Source: CALHVX01 sp039198065 (GTDB lineage: Bacteria > Pseudomonadota > Gammaproteobacteria > Pseudomonadales > Azotimanducaceae). From it: DNA of 64,000 nt. The DNA lies in assembly GCA_039198065.1 (NCBI GenBank), contig JBCCTU010000002.1, positions 806,001 to 870,000 of the forward strand, given 5' to 3'. Shown here piece by piece: positions 34,876 through 44,495 of the stretch. The translations under genes were made by a program, and so were the position numbers. How positions within the stretch are numbered: position 1 is the first letter of the stretch; each line of letters begins with the position of its first letter. The notes beneath the pieces are model-generated. The model worked only from the letters and a program-made list of their open reading frames with translations, was not told where the DNA came from and did no database searches.

Positions 34876-36209
34876 TGCTGCCATTCTCCCGGGCATCTCT
34901 GCTTCTCACTGTCTCGCTGTTCGGCGCGGCCGCGCTCGCGGCCTCGGTGTTCGGTCACTGGGGCTGGTGGCTGTTCGGTGCCAGCGTCCTCACCCAACTT
35001 CGTACGACGTCCGAGATTCTGCAGCTGTTTCGATGGGCCCAGAATCCGTTTCGACGCCCCAATCAAACGGATCGAGTCTGGCAGAACACCGCGCTAGCAC
35101 TGCATCGCCGCGTCCGGCGTGAACGGCAGCGATTCCGCGATACCCTCGGTCAGCTCCGCGTGCTGCGCGCAATCACCCGTTCCCTTCCTGACGCCGCAAT
35201 TACGATCAACGGCCGAGACGAAATTGAGACCTTCAACCCGGCAGCAGCCCAGCTACTCCGGCTCAAACCGAGTGACGTCGGAGCAAGCCTGCCGGCGCTC
35301 ATTCGACACCCTGATTTTGTCGCCTTGCTCAAGGGGCAGGCGACGGATGATTCCATCGAAATTATGTCCCCGTTTGAGGACGACCAGCGGTTGGAGGTGC
35401 GGAGCCTGACTGTGTCGCCGGATCGCAACCTCGTGGTTGTGCGGGACGTAACGCAGCTCACCACCCTGCTGACCATGCGGCAGGATTTCATTGCCAACGT
35501 GTCGCATGAGCTTCGTACGCCGCTAACGGTGGTTAAGGGGTACCTGGAGGCGTTGGGAGATGGCGACATGGACCCGGAGACCTTGCGCACTGTCATCGAT
35601 CGTCTGCACTCACCCACCCGCCGGATGCAGGCGTTGGTTGACGATTTGTTGCTGCTTACGCGCCTGGAAAGCTCACCGGACATCTCGGAAAAGGAACGCG
35701 AGGCGATCGACATGCGGCGCGTCCTCGAAAACGTCCGGCGAGAAGTTCAGGTGCTGTTGCAGGATCACCAGCAACTTAAAGTGAAGTATCTCCTGGACTC
35801 CGCCCTTTTCGGCATTGAAGCAGAGATCTACAGCGCGGCATTGAACCTGGTCACCAATGCGCTGCGATACAGCCCCGACGGCGGCGTTATCACGGTCTAC
35901 TGGCGTCCTCAGACCGATGCTTCCGAGCGGACGCTTGGTGCCGAGTTGTGCGTTGAGGACCAGGGCGTCGGCATTGCCCCGGAACACATCAGCCGAATCA
36001 CCGAACGGTTTTATCGTGTCGACCTAGCCAGCGCCCGCATTCGTGGTGGGACCGGGCTTGGTCTCGCCATCGTTAAACATGTGCTCATTCGTCACGGCGC
36101 AACGCTGGAGGTTGAATCAGAAATCGGCATGGGCAGCCGCTTTCGATGCTGTTTTCCCGAGGCGGTTCTGTCTCAGGTCATCGAACCTGAGCTGCGTACT
36201 GTCTCCTGA
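34875..36209 (+). CDS. phoR: PhoR phosphate sensor kinase
   Basis: 444 residues, starting with a GTG that shares its G with the phoB TAG. An N-terminal hydrophobic pair (about 5-40) anchors it. A linker with PhoR-type features leads to a PAS domain (about 100-190), HisKA (NVSHELRTPLTVVKGYLEA with the phospho-acceptor His) and an HATPase domain (LVTNALRYSPDGG, VEDQGVGIAPEH, GGTGLGLAIVKH). It lacks a periplasmic sensor domain; in the family, signalling comes through PhoU and PstSCAB, encoded just downstream. Confidence 0.95.
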   Translation: MLPFSRASLLLTVSLFGAAALAASVFGHWGWWLFGASVLTQLRTTSEILQLFRWAQNPFRRPNQTDRVWQNTALALHRRVRRERQRFRDTLGQLRVLRAITRSLPDAAITINGRDEIETFNPAAAQLLRLKPSDVGASLPALIRHPDFVALLKGQATDDSIEIMSPFEDDQRLEVRSLTVSPDRNLVVVRDVTQLTTLLTMRQDFIANVSHELRTPLTVVKGYLEALGDGDMDPETLRTVIDRLHSPTRRMQALVDDLLLLTRLESSPDISEKEREAIDMRRVLENVRREVQVLLQDHQQLKVKYLLDSALFGIEAEIYSAALNLVTNALRYSPDGGVITVYWRPQTDASERTLGAELCVEDQGVGIAPEHISRITERFYRVDLASARIRGGTGLGLAIVKHVLIRHGATLEVESEIGMGSRFRCCFPEAVLSQVIEPELRTVS

Positions 36210-36250
36210 TTAGTAGGCGCTCCTGGCTGTCGATCCGGATACGCCTGATA

Positions 36251-37396
36251 ATGCGTCGCTCAGCTGGGTCTCGATCCTCATTTGCCATGCCAGTTCTTTC
36301 AATCCGCAATCTTCGGTGCTTCACCCAGCTGTTGCTGATGGGAATCGCTTGTACGTGTGTTGCGGGTTGTGGTGGCGGCGCTGCAGAGTCATCAGAGTCA
36401 CGGACGACGGAATCGGTTAGCACGATTCGAGACGCCGCCGTTACCGATCGACGATTGCCGTCCGAGATTTCACCGGAGCTCGTTAATGCGGCGGAAGAAG
36501 CGCAGCTCGATCCCGATCTACCTCGTTATGTGCCCGCCCCCGGCGTTGGCGGAAACCTGTCCAGTGTCGGCTCAGATACCCTCGCGAATCTGATGACGCT
36601 GTGGACCGAACGGTTTAAAGAGATCTACCCGAACGTAAACATTCAGGTGCAGGCCCCGGGCAGCTCCACGGCCCCGCCCGCGCTTACTGAGGGCACGGCA
36701 AACGTCGGCCCGATGAGCCGGCGAATGAAAGACCGCGAGTTGGAAGCGTTTGAAACGCGCCATGGCTATAAGCCGACCCCAATTCGCGTGGCGATCGACG
36801 CCCTTGCGGTGTTCGTACACAAGGACAACCCGATCCGCCAGCTCACCATACCCCAGGTCGACGCGGTGTTTTCCATCACGCGACGGTGTGGCGGGCTGGC
36901 GGTCCTGCAGCGTTGGGGCGACCTGGGATCAACGGGTAGCTGGCAGAACCGGCGACTTCAGCTTTACGGCCGCAACTCGGTCTCCGGCACCTACGGCTAT
37001 TTCAAACAGGTGGCGCTTTGTGCCGGAGATTTCAAAGACACAGTCAATGAGCAACCGGGCTCAGCCTCCGTCGTGCAGGCTGTGGCTACGTCGTTGAACG
37101 GGATCGGCTATTCGGGAATCGGGTACATGACCTCGGGCGTACGTGCGCTCCCTTTGGCCGCTGACGAATTTAGTGAACCGATCTACCCAACGCCCAAGAA
37201 CGCGATTGCCGGAGACTACCCGCTGTCACGCTACCTCTATGTGTACGTGAACAAGCGGCCGAATACACCGCTGCCGCCGCTGGAACGGGAGTTTCTTGCA
37301 ATGGTACTGTCCCGCGAGGGACAGGAAATCGTTCTGAAAGACGGTTACATCCCTCTTCCGAGTCGGCTCATCGCGCGCGAGTTACAGAAGTTTTAG
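36251..37396 (+). CDS. pstS: PstS phosphate-binding protein, lipoprotein
   Basis: 381 residues. The hydrophobic signal ends in a lipobox (CVAGCGGG; lipidated Cys), so it should be membrane-tethered, unlike soluble E. coli PstS. The binding-protein motifs are GSDTLANLMTLWTERF and then APGSSTAPPALTEGTANVGPMS, and later GRNSVSGTYGYFK. An ATG at 36287 is an equally good start and gives a more normal signal peptide; no clear ribosome-binding site decides. It stands 41 bases after phoR and 4 before the earliest pstC start, so the whole run may be co-transcribed. Confidence 0.9.
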   Translation: MRRSAGSRSSFAMPVLSIRNLRCFTQLLLMGIACTCVAGCGGGAAESSESRTTESVSTIRDAAVTDRRLPSEISPELVNAAEEAQLDPDLPRYVPAPGVGGNLSSVGSDTLANLMTLWTERFKEIYPNVNIQVQAPGSSTAPPALTEGTANVGPMSRRMKDRELEAFETRHGYKPTPIRVAIDALAVFVHKDNPIRQLTIPQVDAVFSITRRCGGLAVLQRWGDLGSTGSWQNRRLQLYGRNSVSGTYGYFKQVALCAGDFKDTVNEQPGSASVVQAVATSLNGIGYSGIGYMTSGVRALPLAADEFSEPIYPTPKNAIAGDYPLSRYLYVYVNKRPNTPLPPLEREFLAMVLSREGQEIVLKDGYIPLPSRLIARELQKF

Positions 37397-37400
37397 TGCC

Positions 37401-39611
37401 TTGAATGCGCGCGTCCCCCCCATGCCAAACAAGGCCCTGCCCGCACTCGGTCGGCGCCGTGCGCTTGCGGATCGGATCCTCCGCATCGCTGTGGGTTTCG
37501 GCGGCGGAGCCGTTATTCTGGCAATCGCACTGCTGTTCTTTTACCTATTGTGGGTCGTGGCGCCGGTGTTCACTTCTGCCCGATTCGGGCCCCCTGAACG
37601 GGTACCCGTACGCGCTGCCGAGACGCTTCTTGTGGACAGCAATGACAGCGGCGACGTCGGCGTTCGAATCCTACCGGATCACCTCGTCGAGTTCTTTTCC
37701 TTCGAATCCGGTGCAACGCTCAATGCGTATCAGCTGCCGCACGCCGTACGTTCAGCGCGTCGCCACACGGAGTCTGAGGGGGTGTACTCGCTGCGAACGC
37801 CGGCAGACGAGTTGTTGTTGGTCCAAGCCCGCTATGACGTGACCTACGTCGATGACCAGCGTCGCGTGAACGGAACGCTTCGTTACCCGATGGGTACTAA
37901 CCCTATAGCGCCAGGCGTTGATGGTTGGCCGCTCGCCTATGATCTGATGCTTTCGGACTCACGCCTTTCGATCGCAAGCATCGGCGGAACGGCGCTGCAC
38001 CTCAAACGCTTCGAGCAGCCGGTGCCAGGTGCCGCTGCACAGGAGTCCAGCGTGCTTACCCTACCCATTGACGCACGCTTTAACCGCGTATTCTTCGGTC
38101 CCCAGGGTCGTTGGCTTGTTTTGCTCTCTTCCACCGGCCGCGCTCAGCTCGTCAGGGTAAGCCAGCAGCGACTTGTCCCTCTGGGGACGCAAAACCTGTT
38201 GCCTCCGGGGCAGACGGTGCTGACTGCAGCCCCGCTGCTCGGCAGGTTTTCCATGCTTGTTGCCGGGAGCGACGAAAGCCTGCGGCAATGGATGCCGGTA
38301 GCCAGTGATTCCGGTCAGGTCCTTGCCTCTGTGCGGTCCTTCGACCTGACCGCACCGGTAGTTGCGTTGGCATCGGAGTCCCGCCGTAAGGGCTTTCTCG
38401 CTCTGGACTCAACCCATCAGCTGAAGCTGTTCCACGCGACCAGCGGCCAACACCTGGCAACACGTCAGCTTGATGTCGCACAGACGCCGCGTGTTTCGTT
38501 TACACCTAGGGCAGATGCAGTTTTGGTGCTCGATTCAGCTGGGAACCTAAACCGCCATCGCCTCCGCAACGAGCACCCCGAGCTCACCTGGCGGACGCTC
38601 TGGGGAAAGGTCTGGTACGAAGGCTACAATGCGCCCCGATTCTCCTGGCAGTCGTCTTCTGCGGACAACGCCTTTGAGCCCAAGTTCTCGCTGACACCGC
38701 TCGCTTTCGGTACGTTCAAAGCGGCACTGTATGCACTCGTTATCGCCGTACCCGTAGCGGTACTTGCGGCGCTCTACAGCGCGTACTTCATGGCTCCCCA
38801 GATGCGACGATGGGTGAAACCAACCATTGAGACAATGGCGGCTCTGCCTACGGTGGTACTCGGCTTTCTTGCCGGACTCTGGTTGGCCCCCTTGGTCGAG
38901 CGAAACCTCGCCGGAGTGCTGGTACTCCTTCCGTGCGTCGTTGTGCTCACGCTCATCGTCGGTGCCGGTGTCGCACGGCTGCCGCGGCAGTTGCTGGATC
39001 GCCTCGAAGGATGGTACGTGTTGATTCTCGTACCGGTCGTCCTGCTGGGAGCCACCCTTGCGTTCCCCCTGGGCCAAGAGCTCGAAACGGTGCTGTTTGA
39101 CGGCAATCTGCGCCAATGGTTGAGCCTAGAGGCAGGGATTGACTACGACCAGAGAAACGCTCTGGTTGTCGGGCTCGCGATGGGACTTGCGGTGATTCCA
39201 ACGATCTTCTCGCTCACCGAAGACGCGCTGTATGGCGTTCCTCAACACTTGAGCCATGGTGCGCTTGCCCTCGGGGCGACACGCTGGCAAACACTCACCC
39301 GAGTCGTTCTGCTTACCGCGAGTCCAGGCATCTTCTCCGCAGTAATGATCGGCTTTGGAAGAGCCGTCGGTGAGACCATGATCGTACTCATGGCAACGGG
39401 GAACACCCCATTGATGGAGTGGAACCCCTTCCAGGGCATGCGTACCTTTGCTGCCAACATCGCGGTCGAGCTCCCGGAATCAGAAGTCGACAGCACACAT
39501 TTTCGAATTCTCTTCCTGGCGGCGCTGGTCCTGTTCATTCTCACTTTCCTTCTGAACTCACTCGCCGAGTTCGTACGCTCTCGACTGCGAGCGCGCTATG
39601 GCAACCTCTGA
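37401..39611 (+). CDS. pstC: PstC phosphate permease, long form with periplasmic domain
   Basis: 736 residues from a TTG, or 729 from an ATG at 37422, against about 320 in E. coli. One membrane helix (about 25-50) is followed by a large soluble domain of about 380 residues (50-435) that has beta-propeller-like repeats by eye. Then the ABC permease domain follows, with the EAA-type loop GALALGATRWQTLTRVVLLT. The long form occurs in several gammaproteobacteria. The stop overlaps the pstA ATG region by 14 bases. Confidence 0.9.
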   Translation: MNARVPPMPNKALPALGRRRALADRILRIAVGFGGGAVILAIALLFFYLLWVVAPVFTSARFGPPERVPVRAAETLLVDSNDSGDVGVRILPDHLVEFFSFESGATLNAYQLPHAVRSARRHTESEGVYSLRTPADELLLVQARYDVTYVDDQRRVNGTLRYPMGTNPIAPGVDGWPLAYDLMLSDSRLSIASIGGTALHLKRFEQPVPGAAAQESSVLTLPIDARFNRVFFGPQGRWLVLLSSTGRAQLVRVSQQRLVPLGTQNLLPPGQTVLTAAPLLGRFSMLVAGSDESLRQWMPVASDSGQVLASVRSFDLTAPVVALASESRRKGFLALDSTHQLKLFHATSGQHLATRQLDVAQTPRVSFTPRADAVLVLDSAGNLNRHRLRNEHPELTWRTLWGKVWYEGYNAPRFSWQSSSADNAFEPKFSLTPLAFGTFKAALYALVIAVPVAVLAALYSAYFMAPQMRRWVKPTIETMAALPTVVLGFLAGLWLAPLVERNLAGVLVLLPCVVVLTLIVGAGVARLPRQLLDRLEGWYVLILVPVVLLGATLAFPLGQELETVLFDGNLRQWLSLEAGIDYDQRNALVVGLAMGLAVIPTIFSLTEDALYGVPQHLSHGALALGATRWQTLTRVVLLTASPGIFSAVMIGFGRAVGETMIVLMATGNTPLMEWNPFQGMRTFAANIAVELPESEVDSTHFRILFLAALVLFILTFLLNSLAEFVRSRLRARYGNL

Positions 39612-41289
39612 CGCGTTCAGCGCTGCGCAAAGCGGTTGGTGGCGCAGCGGTGATCCCTGGCTGTGGATCAACGCAACCGCCGTTGCCGCAAGCCTTTTGG
39701 CCGTCGGCGGTGTACTGCTTCTGATCACGTGGAGCGGTCTTGCACATTTCTGGCCCGACCGCGTGTACGAGCTGACCGTGCGCGTGGGGGCAACAACGGA
39801 AACGGTGATTGGCGCTCGGGCAGACAGTGAGTCGCTGTCGCGCAAGCAGTACAGTGAGGCCACAGGTGTTCCAGAGAGCCAGCTACCCGAACCGGTTGAG
39901 CGTTGGTTAATCAAACAGGGGAATCGCCGGGAAGCACCGCGAGACTTTCGCTGGATCGCGCGCCACACCATCGATGACGTTGACACACCAGCGAACCTTT
40001 GGGTGTTGGAGCGGACCGAATGGGGCAACGCCTATGGTCGCCTGATTTCGGCAACCTACGATGGCGCCCGCGAGGTAGCCGACGGTGTACGACAGTCCGC
40101 GTTTGCCCAAGCTCAGATGAGAAGCGCGACGCTGCGTCGTGCAATTGCCGCACTAGAGGAGGGTGAGTTAAGCGAGATCAACTATGAGCTTGAACGACTT
40201 CGCTTGCACGAGCGTCGGTTGCTTCTCGGATCAGGACCTTCGGGCGATCAGTCGTCGACGAGGAACGACATAGACAGGCGGCGCACGGCGCTTAGGGCCC
40301 GCTACGATCTCGCCCTCGTAGAGCTGACTGCGCTAAGACGCGCGCTGGATCGCGACTCAATCGAACTTGAACTGGCGAGCGGTGCCGTCGTTGAGATTCC
40401 GCTCGCGACGATCGTTCGCGCCTGGCAACCCAATGCCATGTCCAGTGCGCAGAAGCTCGTACACTTTTTACGCAGCCTTGGGAGCTTTTTGAGCAGTGGT
40501 CCCCGGGAGGCAAACACTGAGGGAGGCGTCTTTCCGGCGATTTTCGGCACAGTGATGATGGTGCTGCTCATGGCGCTGTTGGTGACACCGCTGGGCGTCT
40601 TGGCGGCCATCTATCTCAGCGAATACGCACGTCAGGGCGCGATGGTGCAACTGATTCGAGTCGCCGTGAACAACCTTGCCGGTGTACCGTCGATCGTCTA
40701 CGGCGTGTTTGGCCTCGGGTTTTTCGTTTATTTCCTCGGCGGAAACATTGACCGCCTGTTTTTCCCCGAAGCCCTACCTGCACCGACCTTTGGAACACCC
40801 GGGATTCTGTGGGCCTCGCTAACCCTTGCGCTGCTGACTGTCCCCGTGGTCATCGTATCCACCGAGGAAGGCTTGGCGCGGATCCCCCGCACCCTGCGCG
40901 AGGGCAGCCTGGCGCTCGGCGCGACAAAGGCCGAAACGCTCTTTCGAATCGTACTTCCGATCGCTGCTCCATCAATCCTTACCGGCGTGATTCTGGCCGT
41001 TGCGCGGGCCGCCGGTGAGGTTGCACCGCTCATGCTCGTTGGTGTCGTCAAACTTGCGCCGGCACTCCCCGTTGATGGAAATTTTCCGTTTGTCCACCTC
41101 GAACGGAAATTCATGCATCTAGGATTTCACATCTACGACGTCGGGTTTCAGAGTCCAAACGTAGAGGCTGCGCGGCCACTCGTTTACGCTACGGCGCTCC
41201 TGCTCGTGTTAATCGTGCTGTCTCTCAACCTGGCAGCGATCTGGCTACGCGGGCGCCTCGAGCAACGTTTCCGGGGAATGGAGCACTGA
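39598..41289 (+). CDS. pstA: PstA phosphate permease, long form with DUF3333-like N terminus
   Basis: 563 residues against about 296 in E. coli. The first helix (about 23-45) leads to a helical periplasmic domain (about 55-310) of the DUF3333 type, with a coiled-coil stretch (about 160-250). The permease domain follows, with the EAA-type loop EGSLALGATKAETLFRIVLP and about six helices. It partners PstC and PstB as the inner-membrane pore of high-affinity phosphate uptake. Both long forms occur together, so the two extra domains may contact each other. Confidence 0.92.
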   Translation: MATSDAFSAAQSGWWRSGDPWLWINATAVAASLLAVGGVLLLITWSGLAHFWPDRVYELTVRVGATTETVIGARADSESLSRKQYSEATGVPESQLPEPVERWLIKQGNRREAPRDFRWIARHTIDDVDTPANLWVLERTEWGNAYGRLISATYDGAREVADGVRQSAFAQAQMRSATLRRAIAALEEGELSEINYELERLRLHERRLLLGSGPSGDQSSTRNDIDRRRTALRARYDLALVELTALRRALDRDSIELELASGAVVEIPLATIVRAWQPNAMSSAQKLVHFLRSLGSFLSSGPREANTEGGVFPAIFGTVMMVLLMALLVTPLGVLAAIYLSEYARQGAMVQLIRVAVNNLAGVPSIVYGVFGLGFFVYFLGGNIDRLFFPEALPAPTFGTPGILWASLTLALLTVPVVIVSTEEGLARIPRTLREGSLALGATKAETLFRIVLPIAAPSILTGVILAVARAAGEVAPLMLVGVVKLAPALPVDGNFPFVHLERKFMHLGFHIYDVGFQSPNVEAARPLVYATALLLVLIVLSLNLAAIWLRGRLEQRFRGMEH

Positions 41290-41317
41290 ACTCGGCAGTC
41301 GACGGAGAGCACTAAGG

Positions 41318-42130
41318 GTGACGGATCGTGGCGAAACAGCGGACGAAACCACCCTGACCGATGCGGAGCGTTTACCACCAGGGCGCCTCGACGTTCAGCA
41401 TTTAAGCGTACGCTATGGCCCAACCACAGCACTAGACGATGTGACCCTCGCCATCCCGCCGGCGCAGGTTACGGCCTTCATCGGTCCCTCAGGTTGTGGC
41501 AAATCCACACTGCTGCGCTGTTTCAACCGCATGAATGACCTCATTGACGACGTACAGATCCAGGGCTCGATCCATCTCGACGACCTTGACGTCAACGCGC
41601 CATCGGTAAGCGTCGCGCAGCTGCGTCGACGCGTGGGGATGGTGTTTCAGCGCCCGAATCCATTTCCGAAGTCAATTTTTGAGAACGTCGCATTTGGCCT
41701 GAAGCTGGATCCCGAGTTTAACCGAGCCGAAATGGAAAATAGGGTAGAGTGGGCGCTCAGAGCGGCAGCGTTGTGGGACGAAGTTAGAGACCGCCTGCAG
41801 CGATCGGCATTGGAGCTTTCCGGTGGTCAGCAGCAGCGGCTCGTTATCGCCCGTGCCATTGCCATTCAACCGTCGGTGCTGTTGCTCGATGAGCCAGCAA
41901 GCGCGCTTGATCCGATTTCGACGCTAAAAATTGAAGAGTTGATACGGCAACTGAAAGCGTCCTACACGATCATCATCGTCACGCATAACATGCAACAAGC
42001 GGCGCGCGTTTCTGATAACACGGCCTTTCTTTACCTGGGAAAGCTCATTGAATTTGGTTCGACCAGCAGCCTCTTTACGAACCCGCAGTGCCAGCAGACT
42101 GAAGACTATATCTCCGGTCGCTACGGCTAA
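41318..42130 (+). CDS. pstB: PstB phosphate-import ATPase
   Basis: 270 residues, GTG start. Walker A GPSGCGKST, the Q-loop region GMVFQRPNPFPKS typical of PstB, the ABC signature LSGGQQQRLVIARAIA, Walker B VLLLDEPASALDP and the switch His in VTHNMQQAARVSD are all present. About 22 extra residues precede the core compared with E. coli PstB (257). It lies 28 bases after pstA. Confidence 0.96.
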   Translation: MTDRGETADETTLTDAERLPPGRLDVQHLSVRYGPTTALDDVTLAIPPAQVTAFIGPSGCGKSTLLRCFNRMNDLIDDVQIQGSIHLDDLDVNAPSVSVAQLRRRVGMVFQRPNPFPKSIFENVAFGLKLDPEFNRAEMENRVEWALRAAALWDEVRDRLQRSALELSGGQQQRLVIARAIAIQPSVLLLDEPASALDPISTLKIEELIRQLKASYTIIIVTHNMQQAARVSDNTAFLYLGKLIEFGSTSSLFTNPQCQQTEDYISGRYG

Positions 42131-42195
42131 GATTGAAACGGCGACCGGTGCGCGGCGCCGCGCGACCCAGGCTGAGCCCATGACATGCCGAGCTC

Positions 42196-42876
42196 ATGAA
42201 TAGACACATATCCGAGCAATTCGACGAGGAGCTTGAAGCGCTGAGAAAACAGCTGCTCGAGATGGGCGGGCTGGTTGAGCGCCAGATCGACATGGCCTGC
42301 AGGGCACTCATCGCCCACGATATCGACCTCGCAGATGAAGTGCGCGTCATGGACGGCACGGTTAACGCGTACGAAGTAGCCATCGACGACCAGGTGATTC
42401 ACGTTATCGCTCGGCGCCAACCGACCGCGACGGATCTCCGCACGCTGATCTGCATCATGAAGGCAAGTACCGATCTTGAGCGCATGGGCGACGAGTCAGA
42501 TCGCATCGCGAAGATGGCGCAGGGCATGGGTCGTCTACCCTTCCCTCCTGACCAGTACAAACACGTTCGGGAGATGAGCCAACAGGTTCGAAGAATGGTC
42601 ACTAATGTGCTCGACGCGTTCGCCCGCAACGACTCTACCGCTGCTCAGCAGGTTATTGCCGACGATCGTTCCGTGGACGACCAGTATCGGGAAGCCACCG
42701 CGTACCAGCTTCTTCAGCTCAAGGAAAACCCGGAACAGGCCGAGCGCTCCATGAACACGCTGTGGACGCTTCGCGCACTAGAGCGTATCGGCGACCACGC
42801 GAAAAACATCGGTGAACAGGTGGTCTTCAAGGTCCTTGGCGAAGACGTCCGTCACCCAGACAAAACCGCACGCTAG
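42196..42876 (+). CDS. phoU: PhoU phosphate-signalling regulator
   Basis: 226 residues, the two three-helix bundles of PhoU, each with the metal-binding pattern: ASTDLERMGDESDRIAKMA in the first half and LRALERIGDHAKNIGEQVV in the second. PhoU links the Pst transporter to PhoR and keeps the regulon off when phosphate is high. It ends the locus 65 bases after pstB and overlaps the convergent SDR gene by 4 bases. Confidence 0.96.
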   Translation: MNRHISEQFDEELEALRKQLLEMGGLVERQIDMACRALIAHDIDLADEVRVMDGTVNAYEVAIDDQVIHVIARRQPTATDLRTLICIMKASTDLERMGDESDRIAKMAQGMGRLPFPPDQYKHVREMSQQVRRMVTNVLDAFARNDSTAAQQVIADDRSVDDQYREATAYQLLQLKENPEQAERSMNTLWTLRALERIGDHAKNIGEQVVFKVLGEDVRHPDKTAR

Positions 42877-43658
42877 CGCCGCGCCAGGGGCGTCTGCATC
42901 AGATGGTGCCCGCCATCAAGAATGAGCGTTTCGCCGGTAACAACACCTGCACCTCCAGCGAAGTACATGATGGCTTCCGCGACCGTGTCTGCCGTGGTCG
43001 TCAGCTGAAGGGGCGTATTCTGCTCGAGGTAGGCTTTGCTTCGCTCGTAGTTCTCTGGCCCCATACCTTCCGATAACCAGTCGCCCTGGATGAACCCGGG
43101 ACAAACGGTGTTCAGTCTGATTTCGGGGCCGAGCACTCGTGCGAGGGAAAGACCAAGGGTAATTAACGCGCCTTTTGACGCGGCGTAGGCGATGGAACTG
43201 CCAACGCCCATCACGCCCGCAATGGACGCAACGTTAACGACACTGCCCCGGCCGCCGCGCTTCATCACCGGAGCCGCCCCCCGAATCATCTGATAGGGAC
43301 CCACCGTGTTCACGGCGTAGATGTCCTGAAAGTCTCCAGCATCCAAACCATCAAGCTCGTGGTGGGCGCAAAACTTCGTTGTGCCGGCGTTGTTGATCAG
43401 AACATCGAGTCGGTCCCAGCGGTCGACAGCAGCTTGCACCAAGCGTCGACAGTCGTCGTCCTTGCTAACGTCTGCTTGCACAACCAGCGTTTCCACGCCG
43501 ATCGCTTCGCATGCCGCTTGAGTTGCTCGAGCGCCCTCTTCGTTGCGACTGTAGTTGATCACAACGTGGCAGCCGCGTTCTGCCAGCTGCCGTGCGCAGG
43601 CAGCGCCTACTCCGGACGAAGAGCCGGTAACGATTGCGACACCTTGTTCAAGATCCAT
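42873..43658 (-). CDS. Short-chain dehydrogenase/reductase (FabG-like)
   Basis: 261 residues from the ATG at 43658, with gggag and aggtt upstream; the longer frame to 43844 adds 62 residues of no SDR character. The NAD(P)-binding motif is VTGSSSGVGAACA, NNAG follows, and the catalytic Ser-Tyr-Lys are in VNVASIAG and YAASKGA. The C-terminal segment GVVTGETLILDGGHH is typical. It oxidises or reduces an alcohol/ketone of unknown identity; no pathway neighbour identifies it. Confidence 0.87.
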   Translation of the reverse strand: MDLEQGVAIVTGSSSGVGAACARQLAERGCHVVINYSRNEEGARATQAACEAIGVETLVVQADVSKDDDCRRLVQAAVDRWDRLDVLINNAGTTKFCAHHELDGLDAGDFQDIYAVNTVGPYQMIRGAAPVMKRGGRGSVVNVASIAGVMGVGSSIAYAASKGALITLGLSLARVLGPEIRLNTVCPGFIQGDWLSEGMGPENYERSKAYLEQNTPLQLTTTADTVAEAIMYFAGGAGVVTGETLILDGGHHLMQTPLARR

Positions 43659-43765
43659 AACCTGACTCCCTGAATGGACTGTCGGAGCTGGCGGCCCCCA
43701 GTGAGGTTGGGTACATTGCCGCTCCTGACGATCGACCTCACCACTGACTGCAGCGACACCCGCGT

Positions 43766-44425
43766 ATGACCACTTCCGATCGAGCTCTTGCCGCCATTCT
43801 ATGGGACTTTGGGGGCGTACTAACAACCAGCCCGTTCGAAGCATTCAATCGGTTCGAGGAGGAACGCGGGCTTCCAAAGGACTTCATCAGACGCGTGAAT
43901 GCCACAAATCCGACCGACAATGCCTGGGCGCGGTTCGAATCCAGCCTCATCGATCGCGATACCTTTGATGTCGAATTTCAAGCCGAGGCGAAGGCGCTCG
44001 GGCACAACGTTTCCGGTCGTGAGGTGCTACGCCTGCTGAGCGGTGAGGTACGGCCGCGCATGGTGGCGGCGTTGGACCGCTGCAAATCCCACTACCGAGT
44101 AGGCTGCATCACCAACAACGTGAAAACCGGTTCAGGACCCGGCATGGCGCGCGACCAACAGCGCGCCAGCGCGGTCGAGGCCGTCATGGCGCGATTCGAC
44201 GTGGTCATTGAATCCAGCCTCGAGGGCGTCCGAAAACCCGATCCCGCGATTTACTACCTGGCGTGCGACCGCATGCAGGTCGAGCCATCGGCCTGCGCAT
44301 TCCTCGATGACCTAGGAATCAATCTGAAACCCGCGGCCGCGCTCGGCATGCGGACGATTAAAGTCGTGAGCGAAGCGCAGGCCCTAGCCGATCTGACTAA
44401 GCTAACGGGTTTGAGCTTCGACTGA
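43766..44425 (+). CDS. HAD-superfamily hydrolase (subfamily IA)
   Basis: 219 residues. Motif I is ILWDFGGVLTTSPF. The second Asp of DxD is replaced by Gly (DFGGV), which is common in the epoxide-hydrolase N-domain-like and haloacid-type branch. Motif II is GCITNNV, the conserved Lys-containing KPDPAIY is motif III, and CAFLDDLGINLKPA is motif IV. A helical cap lies at about 25-95. Probable phosphatase; substrate unknown. It diverges from the SDR gene with 107 bases between. Confidence 0.85.
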   Translation: MTTSDRALAAILWDFGGVLTTSPFEAFNRFEEERGLPKDFIRRVNATNPTDNAWARFESSLIDRDTFDVEFQAEAKALGHNVSGREVLRLLSGEVRPRMVAALDRCKSHYRVGCITNNVKTGSGPGMARDQQRASAVEAVMARFDVVIESSLEGVRKPDPAIYYLACDRMQVEPSACAFLDDLGINLKPAAALGMRTIKVVSEAQALADLTKLTGLSFD

Positions 44426-44439
44426 TTTGTCTGTTACGT

Positions 44440-44495
44440 GGTGGCCGTCAAACGGTGGCCGTCAAACGGTGGCCGTCAAACGGTCGCCGTCAGGC
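44440..44495 (+). repeat. Four-unit 14-nt tandem array over the 3' end of the 2Fe-2S gene
   Basis: ggtggccgtcaaac is repeated exactly three times (44440-44453, 44454-44467, 44468-44481). It is followed by a diverged unit, ggtcgccgtcaggc (44482-44495). The stop codon of the minus-strand 2Fe-2S gene (44490-44492) lies inside the diverged unit, so the three exact units look like later copies of the gene end. They fill most of the gap after the HAD gene. Confidence 0.9.

Noticed and set aside
42873..43844. Longer start for the SDR gene
   Set aside because: The first 62 residues lack SDR character, overlap the divergent HAD gene, and a good ribosome-binding site precedes the ATG at 43658.
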